Assembly (NCBI RefSeq): GCF_002105555.1 | Contig: NZ_CP020612.1 | Coordinates: forward strand, 248,001 to 312,000 | DNA: 64,000 bases | Source: Paracoccus contaminans | GTDB taxonomy: Bacteria > Pseudomonadota > Alphaproteobacteria > Rhodobacterales > Rhodobacteraceae | Direction: 5' to 3' | Part shown: positions 50,882-62,052 of the stretch, piece after piece | Position numbering within the stretch: position 1 is the stretch's first letter | Layout: every line of letters starts with the position of its first letter | Made by a program: the position numbers and the translations under genes | Notes under the pieces: model-generated | What the model was told of the DNA's origin: nothing | Database searches by the model: none | The model's input: only the letters and a program-made list of their open reading frames with translations

Positions 50882-52048
50882 TCAGGCGGCGGGCATCCGC
50901 GCCTCGACCATGCCCGCATACCAGCTTGCGCCAAAGGGGATGGCCTCATCGTCGAAGTCATAGGCGGGGCTGTGCAGCATCGCCGTGTCGCCATTGCCGA
51001 CGAAGATGTAGGCGCCCGGTTTCTGTTCCAGCATGTAGCTGAAATCCTCGCCCCCCATCATCGGGGCGACATCCGTCTGAACCTGCGGCGTAATCGCGCG
51101 CGCCACCTCGGCGGCATGGCCGGTCTGTTCGGGGTGGTTGCGCGTAACGGGATAGCCGCGGCTGTATTCGACCTCGACCCTGGCGCCATAGGCGGCAGCG
51201 ATGCCCTGGGCCACGCGCCTTATGTCGGCCTCCAGCTGGTCGCGCACCGCATCGTCCAGGCTGCGGGCCGTGCCCTTCATCCGCACGACCTGCGGGATGA
51301 CGTTATGCGCGGTCGAATCGGTCTGCACGACGCAGATTGACACGACCGCGTTCTTCAGCGGGTCAACGTTGCGCGACACGATGGATTGCGCGGCAACGAT
51401 GATCTGCGCGGCAACCAGGGTCGTGTCGATGCATTCATGGGGCTTGGCTGCGTGACCGCCCTTGCCGGTCACCACGATGTCGAACTGGTCGGCGGCGGCC
51501 ATGATCCCGCCCTCGCGGATGGCAAAGCTGCCGACCGGGATGCCCGGCATGTTGTGCATGCCGTAGAATTCCTGGATGCCCCAGCGCTCGACCAGCCCGT
51601 CCTGCACCATGGCCTGCCCCCCTGCCCCGCCCTCTTCGGCGGGCTGGAAGATGACGATGGCGGTGCCGTCGAAGTTGCGCGTCTCGGCCAGGTATTTCGC
51701 CGCCCCCAGCAGCATCGCGGTGTGGCCGTCATGGCCGCAGGCATGCATGACATTGGGGGTGCGGGACGCATGGGGCGCGCCGGTCGTCTCGCTGATGGGC
51801 AGGGCATCCATGTCGGCGCGCAGGCCGATGACCCGACCATGCGTGTCGGTGCGGCCGCGGATCACGCCCACGACGCCGGTCTTGCCGATCCCTTCGACCA
51901 CCTCGTCCACGCCAAAGCCGCGCAGCAGCTCGGCCACCCGGCCAGCGGTGCGATGGACCTCGTAGAGCAGTTCGGGGTTTTCGTGAAAATCGCGCCGCCA
52001 GGCGGTGATCTCGGATTGCAGCTCGGCGAAACGGTTCTTGACGGGCAT
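50882..52048 (-). CDS. M20 family amidohydrolase (hippurate hydrolase / N-acyl amino acid deacylase type)
   Basis: Zinc/manganese hydrolase that probably cleaves N-acyl amino acids. Conserved elements are DFHENPELLYEVHRTA, GLRADMDALPI, NVMHACGHDGHTAML (metal ligands), IFQPAEEGGAGG with the catalytic Glu pair, and MMGGEDFSYML near the C-terminus. The ATG at 52048 has AAGGAGAG about 6 nt upstream; 388 residues. The precise substrate cannot be told from sequence. Confidence 0.93.
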   Translation of the reverse strand: MPVKNRFAELQSEITAWRRDFHENPELLYEVHRTAGRVAELLRGFGVDEVVEGIGKTGVVGVIRGRTDTHGRVIGLRADMDALPISETTGAPHASRTPNVMHACGHDGHTAMLLGAAKYLAETRNFDGTAIVIFQPAEEGGAGGQAMVQDGLVERWGIQEFYGMHNMPGIPVGSFAIREGGIMAAADQFDIVVTGKGGHAAKPHECIDTTLVAAQIIVAAQSIVSRNVDPLKNAVVSICVVQTDSTAHNVIPQVVRMKGTARSLDDAVRDQLEADIRRVAQGIAAAYGARVEVEYSRGYPVTRNHPEQTGHAAEVARAITPQVQTDVAPMMGGEDFSYMLEQKPGAYIFVGNGDTAMLHSPAYDFDDEAIPFGASWYAGMVEARMPAA

Positions 52049-52172
52049 GATGGCTCTCCTTCTTCGGGCCACAGGCTAGCCCCTCGCGGCCCGGACGCAA
52101 GAGAGGCGGGGCACGCCGCGCCCGGCTGCCGCGCAAGCCCCCCGTCAGGGCGGCAGGAAAGCGGCGCGCCTT

Positions 52173-54026
<1,854 letters not shown>

Positions 54027-54259
54027 GGCGGTGTTCCTCTGCAGCCGCCCGGGGGGACGGTCCGCGGAACGTGCCGCCACACGCCTCTGTTTGCAAGTGT
54101 CACGGAGAGGTGATCTTTGCGCTTGCAATCGCCCCGCCCTGACGATGAAACTGCGGCCATTCCGCGGGGCGCCCGCATGCTGGACCAGATAAGCAGCCGG
54201 GCAGCCCGGTAACACGCCAGCAGCCCGCGGCCGCTGACAGCCAACACGGAGAAACGTGC
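54027..54259. promoter_or_regulatory. divergent control region of the peptide ABC importer
   Basis: 233 bp between the ATPase gene and the binding-protein gene. It contains an inverted repeat TTGCAAG (54091-54097) and CTTGCAA (54122-54128), with centres 31 bp apart (about three helical turns). This could be a two-site operator, but no regulator gene is adjacent and I cannot name a protein for it. Confidence 0.4.
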
Positions 54260-55960
54260 ATGAAGATCACCACCCTGCTGATGGGCGCCGCCGCGACCAT
54301 GGCGCTGGCGAGCGCCGCCCAGGCCGAACGCGGCACCGACGGCCAGGTCAAGATCCTGTATTCGCAGGCGGTCTCGACCATGAACGGCTATATGTCCGGG
54401 GGCACCAAGGACATCGAGGTGGGCAGCCTCGTGCTGGAGCCGCTGGCCGGCTTCGACGAAAAGGGCAACATCATCCCCCGCCTCGTGTCCGAGATCCCCA
54501 GCATCGAGAACGGGGGCATCTCGGCCGACCGCACCTCGATCACCTGGAAGATCAAGCCGGACATGAAGTGGTCGGACGGCACGCCCTTCACGTCCGAGGA
54601 CGTGAAGTTCACCGCCGACTACTGCATGCATCCCGAAGGCGGTTGCGCGCAGCTGGCGCGTTACGAGGGGATCAAGTCGGTCGAGGCGGTCGATCCGCTG
54701 ACCGTCAAGGTCACCTTCGACAAGGCACAGGCCAATCCCTTCACCGCCTTCGTGGGCTCGACCTCGCCGATCCTGCAAAAGGCGCAGTTCCAGAACTGCC
54801 TGGGCACCGCCGCCTCGACCTGCACCGAGCAGAACACCAAGCCGATCGGCACCGGCCCGTTCCGCGTCACCGACTTCAAGGTCAACGACGTCGTGATGCT
54901 GGAAGCCAACCCCAACTATCGTGACCCGGCCAAGCCGGCCTTTGCGACCGCCATGGTCAAGGGCGGTGGCGATTCCGAATCGGCCACCCGCGCGGTCATG
55001 GAAACGGGCGAGTTCGACTATGCCTGGAACACCCAGGTGAACCCCGAACTGCAGGAACAGATGAAGGCCGGCGGCAAGGGCGTGTTCGAGGTCGCCTTCG
55101 GCACGCTGGTCGAGCGGATCGAGCTGAACCAGACCGATCCCTCCTCGGACCTGCCTGAGGGCGAGCGCGGGACCGCAAAGCATCCCCACCCGTTCTTCTC
55201 TGATCCCAAGGTGCGCCAGGCGATGTCGATGGCGCTGGATCGCCAGGCCCTGTCCGACATCGGTTATGGCGAGGCTGGCCGGCCGACCTGCGATCTGGTC
55301 CCCGCCCCCGAGGCCTATGCCGCCAAGAACACCTCGTGCCTGACCCAGGACATCGAGGGCGCCAAGAAGCTGCTGGACGAGGCCGGCTGGACGGTCGGCG
55401 CCGACGGCATCCGCGAAAAGGACGGCAGGAAGCTGAAGGTCCTGTTCCAGTCCTCGGTGAACCCGGTCCGGCAGGAATTCCAGTCGATCATCAAGCAGTG
55501 GTGGTCGGAAATCGGCGTCGATACGGAACTGAAGCAGGTGGACGGCTCGGTGTTCTTCGGCGCCGACGCCGGCTCGCCCGATACCGTGCAGAAGTTCTAT
55601 GCCGACGTGCAGATGTATGCCAACAACTTCGACGGCACCGACCCCCAGCCCTATCTGGCGCAATGGACCTGCGACAAGGCGCCGACCCCGGCCAACCAGT
55701 GGCAGGGCGAGAACTATGTCCGCTACTGCGACAAGGCCTATGACGAAGGCGTCATGCAGATGCTGTCCGAGGTGGACGGGGCCAAGCGGGGCGAGCTGGC
55801 CAAGAAGCTGAACAACATGATCACCGTCGATTCCAACGTCAATCTGCCGCTGATCGACCGCGGCCGCTTCTCGGCCCGCTCGAACACGCTGGGCGGCGTC
55901 GTCATGAACGTGTGGGATACCGAGCTGTGGAACGCCTCGGACTGGTTCCGGGTGAAGTGA
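54260..55960 (+). CDS. peptide ABC importer substrate-binding protein (family 5)
   Basis: Periplasmic DppA/OppA-like protein, 566 residues, with a signal peptide (MKITTLLMGAAATMALASAA, cleaved near AQA-ER). Family features include SVNPVRQEFQSIIKQWW-type C-terminal lobe sequence and the N-terminal region with LEPLAGFDEKGN and TWKIKPDMKWSDGTPFTSED. Several cysteine pairs suggest disulfides. The ATG at 54260 has GGAG 8-9 nt upstream. The ligand (peptide, opine or other) is not evident. Confidence 0.93.
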   Translation: MKITTLLMGAAATMALASAAQAERGTDGQVKILYSQAVSTMNGYMSGGTKDIEVGSLVLEPLAGFDEKGNIIPRLVSEIPSIENGGISADRTSITWKIKPDMKWSDGTPFTSEDVKFTADYCMHPEGGCAQLARYEGIKSVEAVDPLTVKVTFDKAQANPFTAFVGSTSPILQKAQFQNCLGTAASTCTEQNTKPIGTGPFRVTDFKVNDVVMLEANPNYRDPAKPAFATAMVKGGGDSESATRAVMETGEFDYAWNTQVNPELQEQMKAGGKGVFEVAFGTLVERIELNQTDPSSDLPEGERGTAKHPHPFFSDPKVRQAMSMALDRQALSDIGYGEAGRPTCDLVPAPEAYAAKNTSCLTQDIEGAKKLLDEAGWTVGADGIREKDGRKLKVLFQSSVNPVRQEFQSIIKQWWSEIGVDTELKQVDGSVFFGADAGSPDTVQKFYADVQMYANNFDGTDPQPYLAQWTCDKAPTPANQWQGENYVRYCDKAYDEGVMQMLSEVDGAKRGELAKKLNNMITVDSNVNLPLIDRGRFSARSNTLGGVVMNVWDTELWNASDWFRVK

Positions 55961-55975
55961 TCTGACACCCCAATG

Positions 55976-56014
55976 GCCGCCCTGTGCCCATGGGCGCAGG
56001 GCGGCGTTCTTCTT
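55976..56014 (+). terminator. strong stem-loop between binding-protein and permease genes
   Basis: Perfect arms GCCGCCCTG (55976-55984) and CAGGGCGGC (55997-56005), with an inner GCCCATGGGC palindrome in the loop, followed by GTTCTTCTTT. It starts 16 nt after the binding-protein stop and 54 nt before the permease start. Such elements commonly act as partial terminators or 3'-end protectors that give more binding protein than permease. Confidence 0.8.
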
Positions 56015-56029
56015 TCCGGGGAAAGCGTC

Positions 56030-57037
56030 ATGCTGACCTATACATTGCGACGGATCGCTCTGGCGATACCGTCACTTATCTTCATCTCGCTTGTCATCTT
56101 CCTGCTGCTGGAGCTTTCTCCGGGCGATCCGCTGGGCAATGTGCCCCTGACGGTGCCGCCCGAGGTCAAGGCCAAGATGCGCGAGGCGCTGGGCCTGGGA
56201 CAGGCGTGGTATATCCGCTATGTGCTGTGGCTGAAGCAGTTCTTCTGGATCGAGCCGATGCACTGGGTCGATCAATGGCTGGGCACCTCGATCGTCGAGG
56301 GGCAGCAGCGGATCATCAGCTTCCAGTCGCGCGTGCCCGTCTTTGACGTGATCGCGCAGCGCATCCCCCAGACGCTGATCGTCGTCGGCTTCAGCTATCT
56401 GGTCGGCGTGCTGATCGCCATTCCGATCGGCATCTATTCGGCCTACCGGCAGTATTCCTGGTTCGACCAGCTCGGCACCTTCCTGTCGATGGTGGGCTTT
56501 TCCATGCCGACCTTCTTTACGGGCGTCGTGCTGATCATCATCTTCGCCGTAAACCTGCAGTGGTTTCCCTCGGTCTATGACACCACCCTGCATGTCACCG
56601 ACTGGCCCAGCTTCTGGAAGCAGGTGCGCCAGATGGTCATGCCCGTGACCGTTCTGTCGCTGTATAACGCGGCGCAGATTTCCCGATTCATGCGCGCCTC
56701 GATGCTGGACAACCTGCGCCAGGATTACGTGCGCACGGCGCGGGCCAAGGGCCTGGCGGAACGGACCGTGGTGCTCAAGCACGTGCTGCGCAACAGCCTC
56801 ATCCCGGTGGTGACCGTCATCGCGCTGGGGCTGCCCTCGGTCTTTGGCGGCGCCATCATCACCGAACAGGTGTTCCGGGTGAACGGCCTGGGGCAGCTGC
56901 TGATCTCGGCCATCCAGGCCAATGACATCCCCATGGTGCTGACGCTCACCTTCATCTTCGCCATCCTCATCGTTGCCTTCACCCTGATCGCAGACCTTCT
57001 GTATGGCGTCCTCGACCCGAGGATCCGGTATGACTGA
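56030..57037 (+). CDS. peptide ABC importer permease (DppB-like)
   Basis: Inner-membrane subunit, 335 residues, with six membrane segments. The N-terminus YTLRRIALAIPSLIFISLVIF and ELSPGDPLG are typical, and the EAA loop is LDNLRQDYVRTARAKGLAER followed by HVLRNSLIPVVTV. The ATG at 56030 follows a GGGGAAAG tract. It overlaps the next permease gene by 8 nt. Confidence 0.95.
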   Translation: MLTYTLRRIALAIPSLIFISLVIFLLLELSPGDPLGNVPLTVPPEVKAKMREALGLGQAWYIRYVLWLKQFFWIEPMHWVDQWLGTSIVEGQQRIISFQSRVPVFDVIAQRIPQTLIVVGFSYLVGVLIAIPIGIYSAYRQYSWFDQLGTFLSMVGFSMPTFFTGVVLIIIFAVNLQWFPSVYDTTLHVTDWPSFWKQVRQMVMPVTVLSLYNAAQISRFMRASMLDNLRQDYVRTARAKGLAERTVVLKHVLRNSLIPVVTVIALGLPSVFGGAIITEQVFRVNGLGQLLISAIQANDIPMVLTLTFIFAILIVAFTLIADLLYGVLDPRIRYD

Positions 57038-58028
57038 TCCCCTTGTTCCAGACAGCACCCCGCCGCAGGGGCAGCCCGCGCCCCTGACAGGGCAGACACC
57101 CGCGGACCGGGCGGCCATGCCCCTTGCCGATCCGGCAGGCGCGGCGACGGACCAGCGCAGCCAATGGCGCGACGTATGGGCGCAGTTCCGGCGGCACCGC
57201 GGCGCGATGGTCGCGCTGATGGTGTTCCTTCTGATCCTGCTGTTCGTGCTGGCCGGACCATGGCTGTGGTCGCTGGACGCGACCTTCGTGGACATCCGCG
57301 CGCGCAACAAGGGGCCAAGCTGGGCCCATCCGCTGGGCACCGACCAGCTGGGGCGCGACACATTGGCGCGCCTGATGATCGGCGGGCGGACATCCATCGC
57401 CGTCGGCATGACGGCCATGATCATTGCCGTCATGCTGGGCAGCCTCATCGGCATCCTGGCGGGCTTCTACCGCCGGCTTGATGCGCCGTTGTCGCGGCTG
57501 ATCGAGCTGTTCCTTGCCCTGCCGCTGCTGCCCCTGCTGCTGCTGATGGTGACGCTGTTCCGCGAACCGCTGGCCAAGAACTTCGGCGCGGGGCCGGGCA
57601 CCTTCCTGCTGATCGTGGTCGCCATCGGCGCCACGAGCTGGATGCAGGCGGCCCGGATCGTGCGCGGCGATGTCCTTGGCCTGAAGGAACGCGAGTTCAT
57701 CCTGGCGGCCCGGTCGATCGGCACGCCCAGCGGGCGCATGATGCGCCGCCATGTGCTGCCGAACGTGCTGTCGCCGATCATGGTCGCGGCCACGCTGGGC
57801 ATCGCCAGCGCGATCATCACGGAATCGGCGCTGTCGTTCCTGGGGCTGGGGTTCCCCCCGGATTTTCCGACCTGGGGCCGGCTGCTGTTCGACGCCATCC
57901 CGCAGATGCAGAACTATCCCATGCGGGTGGTGCTGCCGGGGGCGCTGATCTCGCTGACGGTGCTGACGGTGAACTATATCGGCGACGGGCTGCGCGACGC
58001 GCTCGACCCGCGCATCCGCGGGCGCTAG
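57030..58028 (+). CDS. peptide ABC importer permease (DppC-like)
   Basis: Second permease, 332 residues. A Pro/Gln-rich cytosolic lead of about 50 residues precedes RRHRGAMVALMVFLLILL; HPLGTDQLGRDTLARLMIGG and the EAA loop VLGLKEREFILAARSIGTP with HVLPNVLSPIMV are diagnostic. The ATG at 57030 overlaps the dppB-like stop. It is the last gene of the operon; a strong hairpin follows. Confidence 0.95.
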   Translation: MTDPLVPDSTPPQGQPAPLTGQTPADRAAMPLADPAGAATDQRSQWRDVWAQFRRHRGAMVALMVFLLILLFVLAGPWLWSLDATFVDIRARNKGPSWAHPLGTDQLGRDTLARLMIGGRTSIAVGMTAMIIAVMLGSLIGILAGFYRRLDAPLSRLIELFLALPLLPLLLLMVTLFREPLAKNFGAGPGTFLLIVVAIGATSWMQAARIVRGDVLGLKEREFILAARSIGTPSGRMMRRHVLPNVLSPIMVAATLGIASAIITESALSFLGLGFPPDFPTWGRLLFDAIPQMQNYPMRVVLPGALISLTVLTVNYIGDGLRDALDPRIRGR

Positions 58029-58081
58029 GCCCGGCGACGACAGGACGGACCGGGGCGTTGCCCCGGACCCCGGGATATTTG

Positions 58082-58110
58082 GGGCCGCCCGAGGCAAAGC
58101 CGGGCGGCCC
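58082..58110. terminator. bidirectional hairpin between permease and thiN genes
   Basis: Perfect 10-bp arms GGGCCGCCCG (58082-58091) and CGGGCGGCCC (58101-58110) with a 9-nt loop, between two convergent genes. A second stem, CCGGGGC-GTT-GCCCCGG (58050-58066), lies just upstream. It probably ends the ABC operon and the purA-thiN transcript. Confidence 0.65.
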
Positions 58111-58112
58111 TG

Positions 58113-58763
58113 TCATGCGCGGGCAATGGCAATGGCGGCGTTCAGCCGGTCCTGCGGCAGGATCAGCAGCACCGGCCCATTAACGCCCAGACGCACCGGC
58201 CCGGTGACCTCGTTCGAGGTGCCGATGCGCCCGGCCGGCGCAAGGTCGAGCCCGGTGGTCGGCCAGCGCAGGCCTTGGCTCTCCACCCGAGCCGGGCCCA
58301 TGGGGAACAGCGACAGCCGGGTGCCGGGCGCAAGCCGGGTGGCAAGCTGCGGCGGGCAGGCCAGCACCACATCATCGCCGCAGATCAGCACGGTCGGCGG
58401 CCCGATGCGCCGCACAAGAACGCCAAGCGCCGCCAGGGCATGATCGAGGCGCGCCCCCCCGAAACCGACGCCGATCACGAAAGGCGCCGACAGCCGCAGC
58501 AGGCATTTCTCGAAATCGGTGCTGTCCTGCTCGGCCACGGGGTGAAGGCGGTCGCCCAGCCGCCCGCGCGCTGCGGCGGACAGGCTGTCGAGATCGCCGA
58601 TCACCGCCAGCGGCTCGATGCCGTTTTCAAGGGCGATGTCGGCCCCGGAATCGGCGGCAACGACCGCCGGGGCCAGGGCCAGCGCCGCCGCCAGATGCCG
58701 CGGTTCAACCGTGCCGCCGCCGATCAGGGTGATGCCCCGGTCGCTCGACAGCACAGGCTTCAT
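58113..58763 (-). CDS. thiN: thiamine diphosphokinase
   Basis: Makes thiamine diphosphate from thiamine and ATP. Family motifs are ITLIGGG, VVAADSGADIALENGI, VIGDLDSL, QDSTDFEKCL and FGGARLDHALA. The length of 216 residues is normal. The ATG at 58763 overlaps the DUF2842 stop (ATGA), so it is the last gene of a purA-DUF2842-thiN operon. Confidence 0.93.
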   Translation of the reverse strand: MKPVLSSDRGITLIGGGTVEPRHLAAALALAPAVVAADSGADIALENGIEPLAVIGDLDSLSAAARGRLGDRLHPVAEQDSTDFEKCLLRLSAPFVIGVGFGGARLDHALAALGVLVRRIGPPTVLICGDDVVLACPPQLATRLAPGTRLSLFPMGPARVESQGLRWPTTGLDLAPAGRIGTSNEVTGPVRLGVNGPVLLILPQDRLNAAIAIARA

Positions 58764-58975
58764 TCGCCGCGCCCGGTGCCGCTGAACACCCGGCGGAACG
58801 GAACGGCCCATGCAAAGGCCAGCACGACATAGAGCGGCAGCTCAAGCCAGCCGGGGGGGCGGCCGCCATACAGATCCCCCACCCAGGCCAGCAGCCACCA
58901 GGCAAGGACCAGATAAGCCGGCAGCCATACCACCAGCAGGATCAGCGACCAGCGCTTGCGGGTTTTCCGGTCCAT
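58760..58975 (-). CDS. DUF2842 small membrane protein
   Basis: 71 residues with two hydrophobic helices (about 9-32 and 44-60) and the ending AWAVPFRRVFSGTG, as in the alphaproteobacterial DUF2842 family often found by purA. The ATG at 58975 shares a base with the purA stop (TGATG). Function unknown. Confidence 0.85.
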   Translation of the reverse strand: MDRKTRKRWSLILLVVWLPAYLVLAWWLLAWVGDLYGGRPPGWLELPLYVVLAFAWAVPFRRVFSGTGRGE

Positions 58976-60267
58976 CAGTCGGCGAAGGGGTCGGTGACAA
59001 GGATGGTGTCGTCGCGTTCCGGGCTGGTGGACAGCAGCGCCACGGGGCACTGGATCAGTTCCTCGATGCGGCGGACATACTTGATCGCGGCGGCGGGCAG
59101 ATCGGCCCAGCTGCGCGCGCCCTCGGTCGATTCCGACCAGCCCTCGATTTCCTCATAGACGGGAACGGCGCGCGCCTGCAGGGCGGCCGCGGTGGGCAGA
59201 TAGTCATAATGCCGGCCGTCCACGGTATAGCCGGTGCAGATCCGCAGCGTCTTGAACCCGTCCAGCACGTCCAGCTTGGTCAGGGCAATGCCGTTCACGC
59301 CGGAAATGGCGCAGGTCTGGCGCACCAGGGCCGCGTCGAACCAGCCGCAGCGGCGCTTGCGCCCGGTCACGGTGCCGAACTCGCGCCCGCGCTCGCCCAG
59401 GCGCTGGCCGACCTCGTCCTCCAGCTCGGTCGGGAAAGGGCCGGAGCCGACGCGGGTCGTGTAGGCCTTGACGATCCCCAGCACATAGCCGATCGCGCCC
59501 GGCCCCATGCCGGTCCCCGACGCGGCCATCCCCGACATGGTGGTGGAGGAGGTGACATAGGGATAGGTGCCGAAGTCGATGTCCAGCAGCGAGCCCTGCG
59601 CGCCCTCGAAAAGGATGCGCTTGCCCGACCGCCGCGCGTCGGCCATCACCTTCCACACCGGCTGGGCATAGGGCAGCAGCCTGGGCGCGATATCCAGCAG
59701 GCGCGCGCGCAGGTCGGCCCGGTCGATGGGATCGGCGCCCAGCCCCTGGCGCAGCGCATCGTGATGGGCAAGCAGGCGGTCGAGCCGCTGGTCCAGCGTT
59801 TCCTCGTCGGCCAGGTCCGCCACGCGGATGGCGCGGCGCCCGACCTTGTCCTCATAGGCAGGGCCGATGCCGCGGCCGGTGGTGCCGATCCTGGCGCTGC
59901 CGGCAGCCTCTTCGCGCAGGCGGTCCAGATCCTGGTGCAGCGGCAGGATCAGGGGCGTGTTCTCGGCGATCATCAGGTTGTCGGTCGAGATGGCGACCCC
60001 CTGCCCCGCCAGCTTTTCGATTTCGGCGAAAAGCGCCCATGGGTCCAGCACGACGCCGTTGCCGATCACCGCCAGCTTGCCCGGACGCACGATCCCCGAA
60101 GGCAGCAGCGACAGCTTGAACACCTGCTCGCCGATGACCAGCGTATGGCCGGCGTTGTGGCCGCCCTGAAAGCGGGCGATCACATCGGCGCGTTCCGACA
60201 GCCAATCGACGATCTTGCCCTTGCCCTCGTCACCCCACTGGGCGCCGACCACCACCACATTTGCCAT
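58975..60267 (-). CDS. purA: adenylosuccinate synthetase
   Basis: Converts IMP and aspartate to adenylosuccinate in AMP synthesis, using GTP. The N-terminal [17 protein letters not shown] loop and GGHNAGHT are diagnostic, with RRCGWFDA and LTKLDVLDG later. I chose ATG 60267 (430 residues, standard) rather than an ATG 15 nt upstream. Confidence 0.98.
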   Translation of the reverse strand: MANVVVVGAQWGDEGKGKIVDWLSERADVIARFQGGHNAGHTLVIGEQVFKLSLLPSGIVRPGKLAVIGNGVVLDPWALFAEIEKLAGQGVAISTDNLMIAENTPLILPLHQDLDRLREEAAGSARIGTTGRGIGPAYEDKVGRRAIRVADLADEETLDQRLDRLLAHHDALRQGLGADPIDRADLRARLLDIAPRLLPYAQPVWKVMADARRSGKRILFEGAQGSLLDIDFGTYPYVTSSTTMSGMAASGTGMGPGAIGYVLGIVKAYTTRVGSGPFPTELEDEVGQRLGERGREFGTVTGRKRRCGWFDAALVRQTCAISGVNGIALTKLDVLDGFKTLRICTGYTVDGRHYDYLPTAAALQARAVPVYEEIEGWSESTEGARSWADLPAAAIKYVRRIEELIQCPVALLSTSPERDDTILVTDPFAD

Positions 60268-60327
60268 GAACACCCCTCGCATTGATCAGGGGCGCGTATA
60301 GCGGCCCCGGCCCGCCGGCGAAAGCGG

Positions 60328-60765
60328 CTATGCCGCCAGCGCGGCCACCCGGCGCAGCGCCAGCAGATAGCCCTGCGTGCCGCAGCCCGCGATCACCCCA
60401 TCCGCCCGCAGGCTGACATAGGAATGATGGCGAAAGCTTTCGCGCTGATGGACATTCGAGATGTGGACCTCGATCACCGGGCCGTCAAAGGCCTTGAGCG
60501 CATCAAGGATCGCCACCGAGGTATGCGTGAAGGCGCCCGGATTGATGACGATGCCCGCGGCGCTTTCCCGCGCCTCGTGAATCCAGTCGATGATCTGGCC
60601 CTCGTGGTTCGACTGGCGAAAGCGCAGGGCGACGCCCAGCTCGGCCGCAAGGGCTGCGCAGGCCGCCTCGACATCGGCAAGCGTCTCGCGCCCATAGATC
60701 TCGGGCTGCCGCCTGCCCAGGAGATTGAGGTTGGGGCCGTTCAGAATGTCGATCGTGGTGGTCAT
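60328..60765 (-). CDS. aroQ: type II 3-dehydroquinate dehydratase
   Basis: Shikimate pathway enzyme, 145 residues. [19 protein letters not shown] (with catalytic Tyr), [26 protein letters not shown] and [17 protein letters not shown] are all conserved. I chose ATG 60765; an earlier ATG at 60816 adds 17 unlikely residues. Confidence 0.97.
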   Translation of the reverse strand: MTTTIDILNGPNLNLLGRRQPEIYGRETLADVEAACAALAAELGVALRFRQSNHEGQIIDWIHEARESAAGIVINPGAFTHTSVAILDALKAFDGPVIEVHISNVHQRESFRHHSYVSLRADGVIAGCGTQGYLLALRRVAALAA

Positions 60766-60857
60766 GCTATCCGCCCAAGGTTGCCCCATCAGGTCAGGAC
60801 AGGATCGAGCGGTCAAGTCCCGGCAGGGCTGCCGTCAGGGATGGGGGGCAAGGGCGG

Positions 60858-60934
60858 TGGTACCGCCTCCCCGGCTTGAACGGGGGACCTCTGGATCCAC
60901 AATCCAGCGCTCTGACCAACTGAGCTAAGGCGGC
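60858..60934 (-). tRNA. tRNA-His (anticodon GTG)
   Basis: The 77-nt cloverleaf folds by hand: acceptor GCCGCCT/AGGCGGT, D arm GCTC...GAGC, anticodon stem CTGGA/TCCAG with loop TTGTGGA (anticodon GTG), T arm CCCCG/CGGGG with TTCAAGC, and encoded CCA. Position 1 pairs as G-U with position 72, the discriminator is A73, and the base before G1 is T, so no G(-1) is encoded. This is the unusual alphaproteobacterial type of tRNA-His. Confidence 0.96.
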
Positions 60935-61040
60935 ACAGGCGGAGGGTCTAGCGCCAGCCCGCGCCGGATGCAAGTGCATCTTGCTGCCCAGCCGCGCCGC
61001 CGATAAGGGAAACGGATCAAGGATGCAGAGGACCGCCGCG

Positions 61041-61274
61041 ATGGGGATCAACAGCGAAAGCGACGTTTCCGCCAATCTTCAGATCGGCCCGACCGACCAG
61101 GGGATGGTGCGCATCTATGTCGAGGGCGAGGGCATCGACCTGCCGCTGGATTTCGAGCCCGACGAGGCCGCCGAGATCGCCGAAGAGCTGATGGCCGCTG
61201 CCGAAGCCGCGCGCGGCATGGGCAGGGGACAGGGAGAGCGGGGCGGCAAGCCCGGCAAGGGCGGCAGGCGCTAG
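61041..61274 (+). CDS. small protein, probably DUF6324 family
   Basis: 77 residues. A conserved-looking core (IGPTDQGMVRIYVEGEGIDL and FEPDEAAEIAEELMAAAEAA) is followed by a Gly/Lys/Arg-rich tail. It resembles a short Rhodobacterales family I know as DUF6324. The ATG at 61041 opens MGINSESD. It sits just beyond the tRNA-His gene, on the opposite strand. Function unknown. Confidence 0.75.
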   Translation: MGINSESDVSANLQIGPTDQGMVRIYVEGEGIDLPLDFEPDEAAEIAEELMAAAEAARGMGRGQGERGGKPGKGGRR

Positions 61275-61323
61275 TTCAGGTCAGGCAAGCGGCGCTGCCC
61301 TGCCCCGCAGACCGGCGGGCCCT

Positions 61324-61785
61324 TCAGTCCGGCAACGGTCCGGTGAATGCCTCCGGGTCCGACAGCCGTATGAGGCGGCAGGCGGCCGTGCGGGCAATGT
61401 CGCGCAGGATGCGGGCACGCCGTGCCGCGGCGAGGCGGGCACAAGGCGCAGGGCGGATGATTTCGGCCCCATAGGCATCCGCCACCATCAACCCGTCGCC
61501 CTCGGGCAGCAATTGGGCGGGAAAGTCGCAATCGGTGGCCCAGAAGAACCGGTCGCACCAGTCGAGATAGCCCTGCCACTTGCGGTCTGCGACGAAATCG
61601 GCACGGCAGCTTTTGCATTCGACGATCCAGATCTCGCCCGAGGGCGCGACCGAGATCACATCGACACGCTGCCCTGGCGCGGGCACGAATTCGCATAGCG
61701 GGGCGTGGCCCAGACCCGCCAGCATTCGCACCACCCCGCGGGCAAGCCGAAAGCCCGGCTGGGCCGGAACAGAAGCGTCATTCAT
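61324..61785 (-). CDS. mmcB: MmcB family DNA repair protein
   Basis: 153 residues with a PD-(D/E)xK-like core: RVDVISVAPSGEIWIVECKS (Asp...Glu-x-Lys) followed by DFVADRKWQGYLDWCDRFFWA. MmcB homologues act in DNA damage repair in Caulobacter. I chose ATG 61785, giving an N-terminus like that of the family. A perfect LexA box lies 12-26 bp upstream, supporting an SOS role. Confidence 0.9.
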   Translation of the reverse strand: MNDASVPAQPGFRLARGVVRMLAGLGHAPLCEFVPAPGQRVDVISVAPSGEIWIVECKSCRADFVADRKWQGYLDWCDRFFWATDCDFPAQLLPEGDGLMVADAYGAEIIRPAPCARLAAARRARILRDIARTAACRLIRLSDPEAFTGPLPD

Positions 61786-61796
61786 GATCCAATGAT

Positions 61797-61811
61797 GAAC
61801 GAAATGGGAAC
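61797..61811 (-). promoter_or_regulatory. LexA (SOS) box upstream of mmcB
   Basis: GAAC-GAAATGG-GAAC, an exact GAAC-N7-GAAC match, placed immediately upstream of the mmcB start. It is the second such site in the window, again before a DNA repair gene. Confidence 0.9.
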
Positions 61812-61836
61812 ATCCTGCAAGCTGCAAGTCATGCAT

Positions 61837-62050
61837 GGATGACCCTTGCGAGCGGTCGTGCCGCCCCTTAGCTAACGCCTTGGCGGGTTTCTGCTCTTCT
61901 CGTGAACGGCCATTTTTTCCACTGGCCTATAATTTCTCGATGGGGGCTGGCGCTGTCGTGGCCCTGGTCACGTTACCTGGCACCCACCTGGTTCACCAGG
62001 CTTTCGGGAAAACCTGCGCTGGCACGGTCGCTGCGGTTCCCGCCACATTC
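61837..62050. other. intergenic region with promoter-like element and possible small RNA
   Basis: No convincing protein gene. TATAAT (61928-61933) is a perfect -10 in an AT-rich patch, the -35 is poor, and the next strong feature on the same strand is the terminator-like hairpin at 62053-62080. Between them is a short hairpin CCTGG-TTCA-CCAGG. A transcript of about 150 nt is conceivable. An open frame spanning the area overlaps the hairpins and is not credible. Confidence 0.35.
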
Positions 62051-62052
62051 AG

